DNA from: Roridomyces roridus
Lineage: Eukaryota > Basidiomycota > Agaricomycetes > Agaricales > Mycenaceae
DNA length: 64,000 nt
Assembly (NCBI GenBank): GCA_029378245.1
Contig: JARKIF010000005.1
Location: 2,914,001-2,978,000, forward strand
Direction of reading: 5' to 3'
Shown: positions 21,720 through 34,498 of the stretch, piece by piece
How positions within the stretch are numbered: the first letter of the stretch is position 1
How the letters are laid out: each line of letters begins with the position of its first letter
Program-made: the position numbers and the translations under genes
Notes under the pieces: generated by a model
The model's database searches: none
The model's input: only the letters and a program-made list of their open reading frames with translations
Told to the model about the DNA's origin: nothing

Positions 21720-24700
21720 CAGCGTGGATGCTTATCTTGTTACCGATGAGTTTCTCCGGGCTGCCGCTGCCCTCCAGGTCAGAGTCTACGCCATAGCAGG
21801 ACACTCTTTCGTTCTTGCAGAGTGATAGGGACCTTCCCGAGAACTTGGCTGGGCCGCGTCGAGGTGTTGCGTGAAAGAAGCTAGGTGGAAAGCGGTGTTG
21901 GCTTCTCGCGTCGCAGGTATGGTGTTAGCTTACTAGCCTCTATTAATGTATTCAGGTCCAAAAAACCAGTACTGAGACAAGCATCGGATTGCGGAGAGGT
22001 CACTGCAGCACCACGGGCGCCATCTTCTTACAGCTGTGAGTAAGTAATAGCTGCTGCGGGAACAAGGGGCTTCTTCTTTAACGGGCATCCTGTCCTCTCT
22101 CCCTTCATTCTATCCTCTATCCTTGCTGTCAACGACTAAATGAAGTCTCTTAGCCGCTTTGTGTGCAAACTGTTTTCTCAAGTTTTCTTCTTCCGAGAAG
22201 CACGCGCGCGTGCGGGCGTATTTTTCACATTTCACTTTCCCACTCGGACATATTCTTCTGTTTCCGCCAGCGAATGCTTGTGGGTCCTCGGAGCCTGGCC
22301 GGCCATGGAGCACCCGCCGTATTCTTAGCTTGGCTGGTTGGCGCCGCGCGGCTATGTGCTATTCGCTGCTGTACACTTTCCCCACACGCACAGCCTGCAG
22401 AACCTTTCTTGCACCGGGCGCCTCTCTATCTCTATCTGTGGTACTACATACCTTCCTTCCTGGACGGACGGATGCATATGGAACGTCAAGTGGCAATGGC
22501 AGGCAATGCGAAACGAAACGAAAACGAAAACGAAAACCCTGCCAGATTACAGCTCACAGCTATTGAATCTGCTTTGCTTCTCCCGCGCGCGGGCGCCACG
22601 CAGGGGGTACACCGAGCGAGTCCGAGTCCGATTCCAAGGGTCTTGGAAAGCGGGGACTGTATCCTTTCCTGGATTACGGGCTGTCCTGGCCTTTGTCCTT
22701 TCAAAGCGTTTCGCTGGCATTGAACGTTTGGGTCTTGACTCCGTTATTCCTATCGGGCCGGGCGGGGATTTGCTTCACTTTGCCATACTATAACTATAGC
22801 TGCTGTCCGAGGTCGACAGTCGGCGCCCGGGTGCTAGCGAAGCGCCATGGAATGTTCTTGAGAGCGCTGGCCATGGTCCATGGACGCATTTACCACCTGA
22901 ATCGCGATCCATTCGTTCAGAGCAAGCGAAGAGAAACGACGCATATGACGCGCGGGACTCGGGCTTATCCTTCCGTTTCCGTTTCCCCCACCCCACGTCT
23001 TCTCCGAGCTCGGAAGTAGCAGGGCCAAGAAATAGCCCGCCCGAGTCAAGGTCTGCTGACAACTACTGTAATCGACTGAGCCCAGCCGAGGCCAGGGTAA
23101 TTCGTGTACGTACCCTCGGTGGTCGACCCTTTGAAGCGCCCACGAGCTCCAAAATAACTGGAATTGCGGCATGCATAATCCCGTGTCTGTATGACTCTAC
23201 GCGCGCTCCCTTTCACCGACCACGCTGCGGAAAATGCAGTTAACTCCATCACGTTAAGCCGAGACCTTCTCGGCCATTGAATGACATTTCTTGACAAGGG
23301 AAAGAAACGGGACAGCTATACGATTTCGCACCTCGATTGACGCTCACACCATCTGTAGTACTAGCTGCAGGGATCGGCGCTGCTCGGACATACCGCCGGT
23401 TATGGCTGGGTCTCTCGTTCTGGGTTCTGGGGAACTCGGACTGCTTTCCCTTGGCTCTCACTCTCGGCGTTCATGAAGAACGCAGTAACATTCCGCACAA
23501 CGACAAATTGCTCGGTCATTTCATTTCGCGCGTATAAGAAAGAGGTCTTCTCTTCTATCGTCGTCATCTGCATATGCATATGTCGGCCGCCGGAGAGAGC
23601 GAGCGTACATACGAAGGAAGACATACGATCCGTTCCTGGCTATAACCTACTTACTTTGAGCGGGTCGGGCGGACTATCTATCGCTGGCGACATTGAATTA
23701 AATAAAATAAGAACTTTGGAAGCCATACATGCCATGTCATTCTCAGTCTGCCCACGACCACCGGCGGTGCGCGGACGCGGACATTCCACGGGCCCCGGAC
23801 TACGGCGCATCCCATTCCGAGAGAGTAGTGTAACGTGCGTAATAAAAGGCGGGTCCATTCCGTTTATCGCTGCCCTGAGCGCATGAAGCCAGGCCTAAGC
23901 GAGTCCGACGGCATTGCAGCGACTTTACGGCGCGGAAAGTCCCGTGTCCCGCCAAGTGGTGGACTGCCGCTTTTGGGCGGGGACCATGTGTACTTGGGTC
24001 CCGCGTGCGCGCTTAGCGAGATGAAGTTGTGAGTGCAGCTCAGTTGGCTTGAAGGAACGTTTTTGGCGCCCGAGCGGCGAGTGTCCGAACGGATAATGAA
24101 AAAATTTAAGTTTAGCACCAAGGTAGCGACCATCGACGTACTTCATTCAATATTGCAAGTAGATCTCCGCCCAAGTCCGTCCTTCAATTGAATAGAGGAG
24201 AGGGTTGACGTACGCGCCTGTCGAGCGGGCGGCCCGCCTGCACTGGAGCAGTTCGAGTTCTTCTCCACACGAATTCGAAGCCTTTCAAAGAACTTGAGAA
24301 GCCTTTTCTTTCAAGCGAAGATATTGACGAGGCACGGGTGAGCTTGGAAGCTCGTGTCCATGTCCTTATGGCGACATGACTCATTGTCATCTACGTCTCA
24401 TTCCGCGGGCGCCCGAGTCGTTACGGGTTAACGTTCCTACCAGTGTGCGTGTCTGCGCGTATGGTGTGGGGCCGCTGTCATTGTCAGTCCTTTCAAATTC
24501 TTTTGCGCATACGAATTTTTCAACGAACGTTGCTCGCGTCCGCATGAAGTACTTTCTTGCCTTGTGGGTGCAGGCTATATGGAATTGCCAATTGCCAGGA
24601 CAGGGACAGGGACAAGGGCAGGGCGGGATCGTCCTTGTCCTTGTGTTGCTGTTTTTTTCACCCGGCGGCCTTAGAAAAAGAAGAGAGAAGGAAGAACAAG

Positions 24701-25514
24701 AGGCGTGCCGTTCGGCAGATAACCAAATACGGAATGCTTCCTGATTCAGATCCCTCACCCGCCGACAAACGACAGAGAGCTCGGAAGGAAAATTGGATTG
24801 GAGATTGTGGCGGTAGGCAGGCGGTACCTCCCAAAACCCGCAAGGCACACACGCACGCACGAAAAGAATTTTCTCTTAGCTACGTAGGACGTATACACGT
24901 CGTCCGTCACCCCCCCGACGCCTTCGCCTTCGCCAGCTTCGAATTCATCCGCACGAAGCCTGCCTTCGAAGCCTCGGCGTTTCACATCCCTTTTCTCCGG
25001 AGCCGTACACGTTAACTCAACTCAGAGTCAACTCAAAGCAGCTCAACAAACTCCTCGGCTTTTGAATTCGAATTCTCTATCTCCATTCAATGTGCTACTT
25101 GGCTATGTACTAGTACAAGGGATTCCCTCTTACAACAAGTTATCTAATAAATATGCGTATGTCCCATGCGTGTACGTCAAGAAAACGAATGAAGGAGGTC
25201 CCGCAACGCCGGGGTGCGAAGGAGCAAAAAAATATGAAACAAGCAAGAAGATCGAAAGGCATAGATAACAAAATAAAGAAGGAAGGGACAGCGGGGAAGA
25301 AGGACCAAGAAACGAATAAAGATACAGAGGTGTGCGGTGTGTGATTTTTGGGTGGGCGATATGTAAAGCGTACACGGGTTGGTGGTATCAAGCGAGCGGG
25401 GGGAATATGAGGAGGAGGGGAGGGAGATATCGCGTGCGTTTTGAAAGGGCCGTCCGTCGGCGCGAGGGTCCAAGAAGGCAGACAGGCAAGAGCAGGAAGA
25501 AGCAGGCAGCGCAT
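21720..25514. other. Long intergenic region with microsatellites
   Basis: About 3.8 kb without a supported gene. It holds a (cgaaaa)n-type tract at 22508-22538 and a (gggaca)n tract at 24596-24627. A purine-rich stretch (pyrimidine-rich on the GATA-gene strand) lies at about 25200-25350, directly downstream of the GATA gene stop, and is probably its 3' UTR. Overlapping frames at 22140-22793 share the same DNA in three frames with no recognisable product. Confidence 0.5.
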
Positions 25515-27141
25515 TCACACCAACACAGCGCGCGGCTCCTCCTTGACACTCACTCCCCCCATCTCGCTCCCCCACGAATGCGACGAAGGCTGCATCTCAG
25601 GCATGCTCCCCCGTCGATACAACTCGCCCGTCGGCGCCTCCTGCATCGGCGGGCTCGGTGCCATCGAGGGACTCCCCAACCCCGAATGCTGCGACGACAA
25701 CGAGTGCAGCGACGAATTGGAGGAAGAGTGATGGAGGCCGTGGCCATGGTGAGACGAGTAGTACCCGCCACCAAGACCCAGCCCACCCGTCGTGTTGCTC
25801 CGCGGCTTGGTGCGCAGCCCGTGGCCCATATCAGGAGCATGGGGCAGGCGGATGCCGTTGCCACCAGAAGAACCAGGAGGCGAGCCGAGTAAAGGCGGTG
25901 ACCGACTGAGCGAGTCACGTTCGCCGGGAGAGTTGGACGAGTTGGAGGAGAGGGAGAGGGAAGGAGGATGTGGCGAGTAGCCGAGAGCGGGAGAGTTGAA
26001 GGACGTTGGCGGGGCAGAGCCATTCGAGTAGACGGAGACTGCAGCAGAAAATAAGTAAAAGAAAAAGCAATTGGAGACAAGAAAACTTACCAGTATCGTC
26101 CCAGTCGCTCGCGCCGCTTCCACTCTGCACACTACTCCCGGTGCTGCTAACACTGTTCCTCCTCGCAAGAGGCGCAGCAGGGACACCCAAGCCCTTCTTG
26201 GCAGCACCCTTGGGACTCGCAGCGCCCTTCCCGCCCTTCCTCGCCTTGCCACCCGCCCTCAGCTCATCAAACCGCAACGGCCTCGCACGCAAATGCGTCC
26301 GCTCGTACAACCCACACTTGTTGCACACGATCTTGCCCGGGTTGAGCGTGCTGCGACGCCAACTCGGGGGCTCGGTCGTGTGGCAGTTGAAGCACCGCCG
26401 ACGGAGGTATTGTGTCTCCTTCGACGCTGCGTCGTCAGTGTGCTGGACTGGCAGGCCGTGTGGTGGGTAACCGTGAGGGGCATGGGGAAGACCACCGTGC
26501 GCAGGGTGGCCTGGATAGCCGTGAGCGTGCTGGGCCATGTACGGGTGATGGGGGTGTTGTGGAGGAGGAGCGTAGTGGTGTGGGAGATGCGCTGCAGGAT
26601 GTTGTTGTTGTTGTTGTGGACGGTAGAATTGCTGAGGAGGAGTCTGGTGTTGTTGCTGGTGGTGGTGGTATCGCAAATGGTCGACGGATTCCTCGAGCTT
26701 CATGCTCGGGTCCTCGTACTCGCCGTGCAGCGCGCTGGGCTCAGCAGACATGGGGGCGTAGTTGCCAACACCCGTGTCGTGGTTGAGGAAGGGCGGGTAA
26801 GGAGCCAGATCGTCACGTTCCTGCTTCGCGCAGGGGTAAGTCGCGCGACGAATCATGTGGTAATCAGCAGGCCGCTGCTGCTGTGGCCAGTCATGCGAGT
26901 CGAGGTACATGTCGTGCTCAGGGGAGAGACTGGCAGGATTGTTGTCCGCGTAGAGCTCCTGCAGAAGAGTCGGGGCACGGTACTGCTGCTGGTAATCTGG
27001 CGCATCGTCCTGAGTGTAGATGCGAACGGGGTCGAGGTCAGCCTTGCTGTAGTCTGCGGCGTAGCGGTGGGCCATCTGGGGCGGGGAGGGGGTGCGGGGG
27101 TGCTCGTCGTCGGCGGGAGAGTGCGAGTTGTAGTGCTCCAT
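25515..27141 (-). CDS. GATA-type zinc-finger transcription factor
   Basis: Two exons, 27141-26091 and 26038-25515, join to 524 codons. The N-terminal half is rich in Gln, His and Pro (HHHQQQHQTPPQQ, QQQQQHPAAH, PQHPHHPYMAQHAHGYPGHP), typical of an activation region. The single zinc finger at about residue 249 reads CFNC...CNKC with 19 residues between the pairs (HTTEPPSWRRS, then LNPGKIV), followed by GLYERTHLRARPLRFDEL and a basic tail (GGKARKGGKGAASPKGAAKKG). Classical GATA fingers have 17 or 18 residues in the loop, so this belongs to a variant class. The C-terminal half is Ser/Gly-rich. GATA factors bind (A/T)GATA(A/G) sites; targets are unknown. It has a long upstream region free of genes. 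Confidence 0.88.
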
Positions 27142-30100
27142 GGCCGGCAGCGAAGTCGTTCACCTTGCAAGCCATTTAATCGGGCGTATAAGAGGAAACG
27201 ACAGGATAATCGAGATTCCATAAGGGGATACCCATAGAAGAGGTACCAGTCGTAGCGAGGAGAAGAGAGTGTTTGGGGTCCTGTCACTGCCCCCAGAAGC
27301 AGTTATGTCAAATGCCCAGAATTCAGTTTCCTCCTCCTCCCTCCTGAACGAATCCCCTGTGTATGAGTGCTCCACGAGCCTTTCAAGAGACGTGCAAGGC
27401 CCTCCCAAAGGCCTCGCAAGTCCACCCAAGTGCAACTGAGTCACGAGCGCATCTGTCAAGTTGGTCCAATCTCGATCCGATCTGGGTCCATAAAAGGCAG
27501 CTCTGCGCCCGCCGATCTCCACTGAGCAGCTGACCCACACTCTGCTTCCGTCTCCGCACATGGGTCCTTTGAAACATTCTCTTATCGCAGGAAGGGGGCA
27601 ATCTTCTATGTGGAGGCAGCGCTCTCTTTCCGCCCCTGCCCGTGAACTCTCTATGTTCTCTCCCGTCTTTTGCTACAGTAAGAATAAAAACACAAACGGG
27701 CCAAGAATATTATATTGCCTACGACGAAACGACCCTGGTCCAGACCGCGGCGACCTACGGGAGAAGACGCTTGCATTCGGCGTATGAAGCTGATTGGCGG
27801 GCCATGCAAGATAATGAAGAGGGCTGTTGTCTGTGAGGTAAAAAAGCTGTTTCAATAACCGCGCGGCGGCGCAAGCCAGTATCTACAGCTTGTATACGCT
27901 CCCACGTTCTACGAGGTTGAAGGTATTTGATTCCTATCAGGCAAAGCTCGTAGAAACGCCCGCGCCAGAATGCGGGTGCGACTAGGAAGAAAACAGGCAA
28001 GGAACCGCTTTGAATTGTACTGGGATCATAAAATTCTCCGCCGCAACTACGAAGGCAGATCTGTCGACGCCTGTGCAAAGAGTTGAACAACAGAAAGAAT
28101 CAACCCTGATGCATCCATCTTTGAAGGGAATCAAACCAAAATCCCGTCTTTGAATTACCTGTTCTCTAGCCTGGACTCCGAGCCATGCATGGCCTCACCG
28201 GCGAGGGGACCCACAGAAAATTTCACGGCGAAGTAAAGTCCGTCCAACCATGCGCACTATTCCTCATTAGTTGGATTATTCGCGTGGGTCGGAGAACGTC
28301 GGGGAATGAGGACAGAAAAATGAGGACGGAGAGGACCGGTCTTGGTGGAGCCCTCCTGTGGAGTCGTTCATTTGTTTGTTCTTCCAACCGTTCAACAACT
28401 TTACAACGCGCGGTAAGTACATACATACGCGGGTGTGCATGTAGATCCATCCAGTATAATGGATGCACACGCAACGCAGCACCTGTAGCGACGAACCGAA
28501 TCGAACCGTCGAACGGACCTCGCCGCACAAATCCAATATCGTCCCCTAAGCGTCAGCTTCGCACTATGTATAATGTAAGTTGCTTATTATAATTATACTT
28601 CTGCGCACTTACTTAGTGCAGCAGGACCTTGGGCAGTGGGTACTTGTTCGGTACCTACGCAGAGTGAGGGCCCTTGGGTCCGGTTGAATTTTCCCGGTGG
28701 TAAATGAATCCGCCTCGCCCTGGACCTTGCACCTAGATGGACGCCGCGGACAAGTTGGAATGAATGCTGTAGAGATCTAGAGAACCCATATTTGGTTATT
28801 CAACCCACTGGCATCCATTGACAACTTTCCACGCGGACTCACTGACCTTCTAGTCTAGTCCCCGCGTCAACGTTCCAAAAGAAAGAAATGTAAAAACACC
28901 ACAGCTCCAGAGCAAGCACATGGAACCCGAGTGAACCCGAGAGGAGCGGGCGCCACCCCCGCGTCCGATTTCGCAGGTGGCGAGTCGAGTCGAGTCGCGC
29001 CGAGCTCCCGGTGCAGTTCAGCGCAATAAGTACTTACTCATCATACAAGTACATACCCACCGACACCGAGGTGGGAGGGGAGGTGCACATGCGCGTTCGT
29101 TTAAGCGCTGTTGAAATGGAGAAGGGAATAACAATACATTCCTCTGTCAGTGGTTGCCTTACCACGTGCGTCTGAATGGCAGAATTGGAGCTTCGACGGA
29201 CGGACGGACATATCCGGGCTCAGACGCGGGTCGGCGGGGATCGCGCATGTATACTTGGAATCGGTAGACGAGACGACGCAGACATCAGGCAGACAGACAG
29301 ACCCGAGTGGAAGTACGGGCAACCGAGTCCGCGCATCCCGTCTGCAATGCTTAAATTGCATCTTGGTCCGTGTCCGAGGTTCATGTCCGAGTCTGTTGGT
29401 CAGTCTGTCGGCGGCGTTCGAGTTCGGTCTTTCCCGGAGAGTTCCAAGAAGACGCGGGGTCGGGGTCGGGGGTGGATCAGGTTTTTTGCTGACAACACGG
29501 CGCTAACGGGCGAATCCCAGTGTCTCGCACAAATATTTGAATTTCGTCGATCCAGACGCCTTACCTGTTGGGGGTGTTCGCTCACGAGCAACAGGCCTAC
29601 GCGTATATTGCGCAGGCACACCAGTTTTGATTCCGTCTTGATTCCGTAGAACAATTTACCTGCACTTGAAACTTCAAGCGGACATACCGGACCGAGGATC
29701 AAACATCGAAAACTTGCCAGCTGGACGGAGGGCAAAAAATAAGATCTTGGAAGACTGAGTGCGGCGTAGCAACGAGATTGGGACGGCACCTACATCCGAG
29801 GCCGTAGCACTGCGATGCGACAACGCAACACCCGTGTCCCTTTGCAGCCAGCCAGCCACTGACAGTCCACGCACAGCACCGCTGATTGCGTCGTCCAAAC
29901 TGCGAATTATTCGGCAAACTCAAGAGTAGGCAGACAGGACTGAGACAGTTGATCCATATCACATTATCGGGGGCGGTGTGAGGGAGTACGAGAGGATGCC
30001 GTCTCTGGCCGTCTCCAAGGTTAGAGTTGGTGACGAGGTGCGAGGAAGAAGGGGACAACGGAGGGGCGGTGATGAGTTCATTATACAAGGCTGTGCCGCT

Positions 30101-33100
30101 GATTTCGGTTTCCTCTCCCTCCCATCTACCACCCACGTTCTGCCAGTGCTTACCTGGGAATCCATTCGACTCGATTGCCCTGCTTACTGTCCTTGTGGAG
30201 TCCTTTGTAACATGAGGCACAGATAAGTATCGAAAACCAGTGAGTAGATCGTCAATTGTTTCCTCTCCCCCGCGCCATTGGTCGCCCCTGGCGCCACGGC
30301 TATTAGGCATCAGCATTATACTTAGAACTCGCTCCCTCTCAATTGCAATCCAATCCGTTTCGTATTCAACAATCCACCTCCTCGAGCCTTGCTTCTTCTC
30401 ACACACCCCCATCTCTCTCCGCCACCTTCTCGGAGTCCCGAGCCAACGACAGGGAAGACCCCTCGTCATCGCCACGGGGGCGGTACCTGGGAAGCCACAC
30501 CGAGCTAGAGCTATTCTTCTCATGTACGGTACAGCCCGGATCTCCCAGGCAGGCGTCTATTTCATTTCCAGTGCCACAATCCACCCTTCCCGTCGGCCTC
30601 TCAAGCCCAAGCGGCCTGTGCAATCTCAAAGCTTGGTTTCGCGCCTGACTTGAATTCGAACTGTAAGCGATCCAATCTTCCGGGATTGCGTCAGCCCGCT
30701 CCGTGCCGTCCGTGGCTCGCGCATCGTTTGCTCAGCTGCCCGCGACGGCGCCGATCCCCCTGCTTCAAAGTAGTTAGAACTTCTTACCAGTGGTTCTCCC
30801 GCCTATGGCGCGCCTAAAGATACATTGACCCTGGCCGTCTCGGAGTCAATGGATGTCCGCAGGCCGCAGGCCGCAGCGTCCCCGCACGGACTGGTTGACA
30901 ACTACCAGTTGAGCTCTGCCCTCCCCTCGAGCGGGAGAAGCCTGCTCTGCGGAACGAAATGAACTGGGGTCGTGTTTCATTCAACATTGACCCGACGGAC
31001 TGACCAACTGGCAATTCAGAAGTAGTTACTTCCTCCGTATTTCCAAGCCGGTGTTCCGAACGAAGCCACGTCACTGCGAGGTTCGGAAAGACATACACGA
31101 TGCAAACAAGCTGCGGTGCGTCTACTTACGCGTCCCTGAATTCAAGCTAAGCAGTGGTTAGTACATAACATGTGTAAGGTAAGCGCGGCGCTTCCGTGGA
31201 CCGTGGCTGGCAATTAAACAATTCGCGTTTGTTTAACGCTTTACTCCGGATGGTTTGGGATCGGCAGGCGCAGACCTGAGGCAGGCAGGGCCACATATTA
31301 CACCGGGTCCGCGACCATGCGGGATTCGGGCTTTGTCGGCGCGCTCGTGCAATTTTCAATTTACTGTTAGCGAGCCAATCGCGAGGGTTGTGCAGGGCCC
31401 TGCCTGTAATATTACGTCGTGCGTGTCTCCGTTTACGAATATGAGGGAAGAAAGTAGAACCACCGCTACTTGGAATGGGAATTCGTTGAACATCGCACAC
31501 AATTGAACACGTACTCAAGAACAAGCCACGTCGATCACGCAAATCACGAAAAAGTAATGTCGATCCCGCTGATGATTTACTGTCTGAATGTTAAACCAAC
31601 GAGGAGGCAATGAGGCCCAGTGAGAAAGCCGTCTCGGGATATCTTGGGATATCTCGTGATATCTTGACAGACTGCCATTTTCCTCTTGGATTTTCTTGAG
31701 GCATCTTGCCGCTGCGCAAATTTGATCACATTTTCGAGCATTTTTGACACATTTTTGACACATTCTAAGAATCCAAGATATACTGCCAGATTCATAGCGC
31801 TGTGTCTCGGGGGGTCTCGGGATATCTTGGAATTTGACCCAAGATATACCAAGATATCCCGAGACGGCTTTCTCACTGGGAATGAGGAGGGAGATAAAGG
31901 GAAAATTTCATTAACCGTACCGAAACCCAATCTACGGAACCGACCTTGGCCTATCCCTATTCCGAATTCCAAAGGCGGGAAAATGCCGAATTCGCAAGCG
32001 CACGGACCGACAAGCGGGATGATGGCGCGGCGCTACCCGTCGGCGCAACGACGGCCCTATCGCTAATTCCCATTATCTATTATCTAATCTACTCGAGGTG
32101 ATTGGCGATTGGCGAACAACGTTGCTCGATTCCTTGTGAGGTCCGCGGATTTCCATATGATTGCATGGTTTCAGTATTTTTGCGGTATGAGCTGAGATGA
32201 GATATGCAGGTCTAGGCTTGAGAGTCGAATTGCAAAGACGAATACTCGACAGACAGTCTGAATGTTCAGCATCATCACAACTTGACCGAGGAAAGATACT
32301 TGTGCTGATCGAAGCGGTGTATCATATATGCCTTGGAGTGACGGTCAGATCATCATAATCAGCGTACACTGGATACTCCAAGCCAGCTAGCCAGCTTACC
32401 GGTACGAGAGGCCGAAATGAAACGGAAGTTGCTTTGGAAATGAAGCCTTCATCGAGCATTCTGGATTCGCTGTCGAAGAACACGGAACGCCCCTTGCAAA
32501 ACGCCGGAAGGCAATGGTGAATGGGTTCTATAAGCACATCGCTATATGTAGCTAGCATCTGCTGGGTTGTGAGCTCTGGGCATGTCGGTGAGAAATGGCA
32601 TTGGAAACCCGCCATGTACATCCAGTCGAACCTTCTGACGTTCAACTTCCAACGCCGAACCAACCTTCTCGCGTGGGCGCGTGCGTGGCAGAAAATGTGA
32701 ATGCCGGCCCACTGGCAAGTTGACATCTCGGCGCTGGCTTGAGCGTCCCCTAGTACCCATCATTATAATGTCGAGTTGACGCTAACCCCGGGCCGAGACG
32801 AGGGAATAATTGAATCGAATCGAATTCAATACTTCCTGCGATGCGGTGCAGGATCTGCCAAAATAGATGGCGACGGACGGACAGACGGCTACAGACGGAC
32901 GCTAGGCGGAAGTAACGGCGGCGCTGTCAAGATGCGACGCTGCTTTCAAGTTGGGTGCGCGCGTGCTTGCATACATACATACCGCCAATTAGAGCAGCGG
33001 GTCCGAACTCGAGATCGGCTTCGTGCTGGGTGTCATTGCCAGCGCCGCCATAGTGAATCTCTCCTCCGTGGGGAGCGTGTGCGTAGCCAAGACAAACATT

Positions 33101-34498
33101 CGGTTCGGTTTCTTTTGGCCTGCGCCGCTCAGCGTCTGGAACGCAGCACTCAGGCCAATCGGGATGAGGGAATCCAAATCGAATCTGCCTGAGCCATAAC
33201 TCCATCAGGCTAAATGTACCCACTCTAAATTTACGGAGCTCCCACTCAAGGCGCTAGCTAATGTCGCAAGAAGCATGGTGCGCTGGAGTGAATGGAGAAT
33301 AAATGGAGCCAACCGGCGTTCGGTCTTGGTCGTAAACGCGAGCAGACATGCCATGCATTCAAACTGGCAAAAAAGAAGTCAACTCCACAGAATGAAACGA
33401 AACAAATGTCGCGACTCGCCCGTGTTTGACCGTCCGAGTTTGTGACGCCATAGACAGAGAGAGCGCACATATGTAGAACATCAAAACACCGAAGGAACCA
33501 AACAGGGGGAGGGAGAAGCTTCTCATTCGATTCAATGGGATGGGAAAGACATGCCCGGACAGGCGGGCGGAGACACCCGGGCGAGGCCTGCCTTTGGATT
33601 TTTCCTGCGTGATTCGCATCAACCCCAGACATAGCTGCTGTCTGAATCCTCGCAAGCAAGTCTATCGACACAGCCGCTTGTCATGTCAAGAATGGGGTGG
33701 GAGGAACGAATACTCACGTTCACGTCCGGCGGCGGGAGTGGAACCAATTTCCGAGACCGAGCCTATAAAAAACGATGACGGCCATGCCATGCCATGCCAC
33801 ATTGGTTTTGACGACGGCCGAGCGGGTTCGACGCGCTGATCATCGGCGCCGTGAACCATTTGAATGGCTGAACCGAAACTGGTGTAGGCGGGAACGAATG
33901 GCGGACATACCACTGAATACACCCACCCACTTTCGCACCAGTGCCGTTCAAACTCGGGCTCCGAAGCCGAGAATGGAAATCGGCCCACCAGGGCTCAGCT
34001 GGAGGTAGATTGGGTGGGGCAAGCCCTCGTTGGTTCCTAGATCGTGAAGAAAAATAGGCTCGGGCAAAGAAAATCTTCGGGAAAAATTCATGGGAAGACA
34101 CGACGTTGGCGGGCAGCTGGAATAGGAACCTGGCTTCCATCGAGGTCGGGGAGCAGACGAAACGCTGGAGTTCGATACATCTTAACTGCTACGAGAATTA
34201 GTTTGAGGCTTGGAACTTTGCGGAGGTTAGAGAAACCGAGAGCCAGTAGTCCCTTGTACAAATTTTAGGAGAACGGGGCCGAGAGTCGAGACTTGAGAGC
34301 CTAAATCCAGATACGCCAGTCGGAGCGTGTTGCCAGGGGCAAGAGAAAACCGCTTCCAAGCCGATCCAATTCTTTTCCTCGTACAAGTTTTGGAACTAGC
34401 CCAGAGTCGATTGCTAGGCCAGATAGAACAAAGCCAGCATCTTGGTGTCGAAGAGAGAGAGAGGAATGCTTACAAAGGAATTTTGATCCACGACCTCA
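27142..34498. other. Seven-kilobase gene-poor region between the GATA gene and DSC2
   Basis: No gene is supported here. Candidate frames, such as 29699-30523 minus (274 codons) and 30343-30648 plus, overlap each other and show no family motifs or splice support. The part nearest 27142 is presumably the GATA promoter. A MITE lies at 31616-31878. Short simple repeats occur (cgagtcgagtcgagtcgcg near 28982; gacggacggaca near 29196). Confidence 0.5.
31616..31878. mobile_element. MITE (263 bp) with 32-bp perfect terminal inverted repeats
   Basis: The left end begins CCCAGTGAGAAAGCCGTC and runs through TCTCGGGATATCTTGG (31616-31647). The right end (31847-31878) is its exact complement. The element is flanked by the direct repeat aatgagg (31609-31615 and 31879-31885), a 7-bp target-site duplication. 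The inside carries further copies of ggatatcttgg-like sub-repeats and no open frame, so it is non-autonomous. The duplication length and lack of coding sequence suggest a hAT- or Mutator-like parent, which I cannot decide. The intact ends and duplication suggest a fairly recent insertion. Confidence 0.9.

Noticed and set aside
26071..27237. Plus-strand frame of 388 codons opposite the GATA gene
   Set aside because: It is the complement of the GATA coding sequence; its Val/Arg-rich composition reflects the Gln/His/Pro codons on the true strand.
29699..30523. Minus-strand frame of 274 codons
   Set aside because: No domain, no consistent composition, overlapping plus-strand frames of similar length, and no splice context; likely chance.
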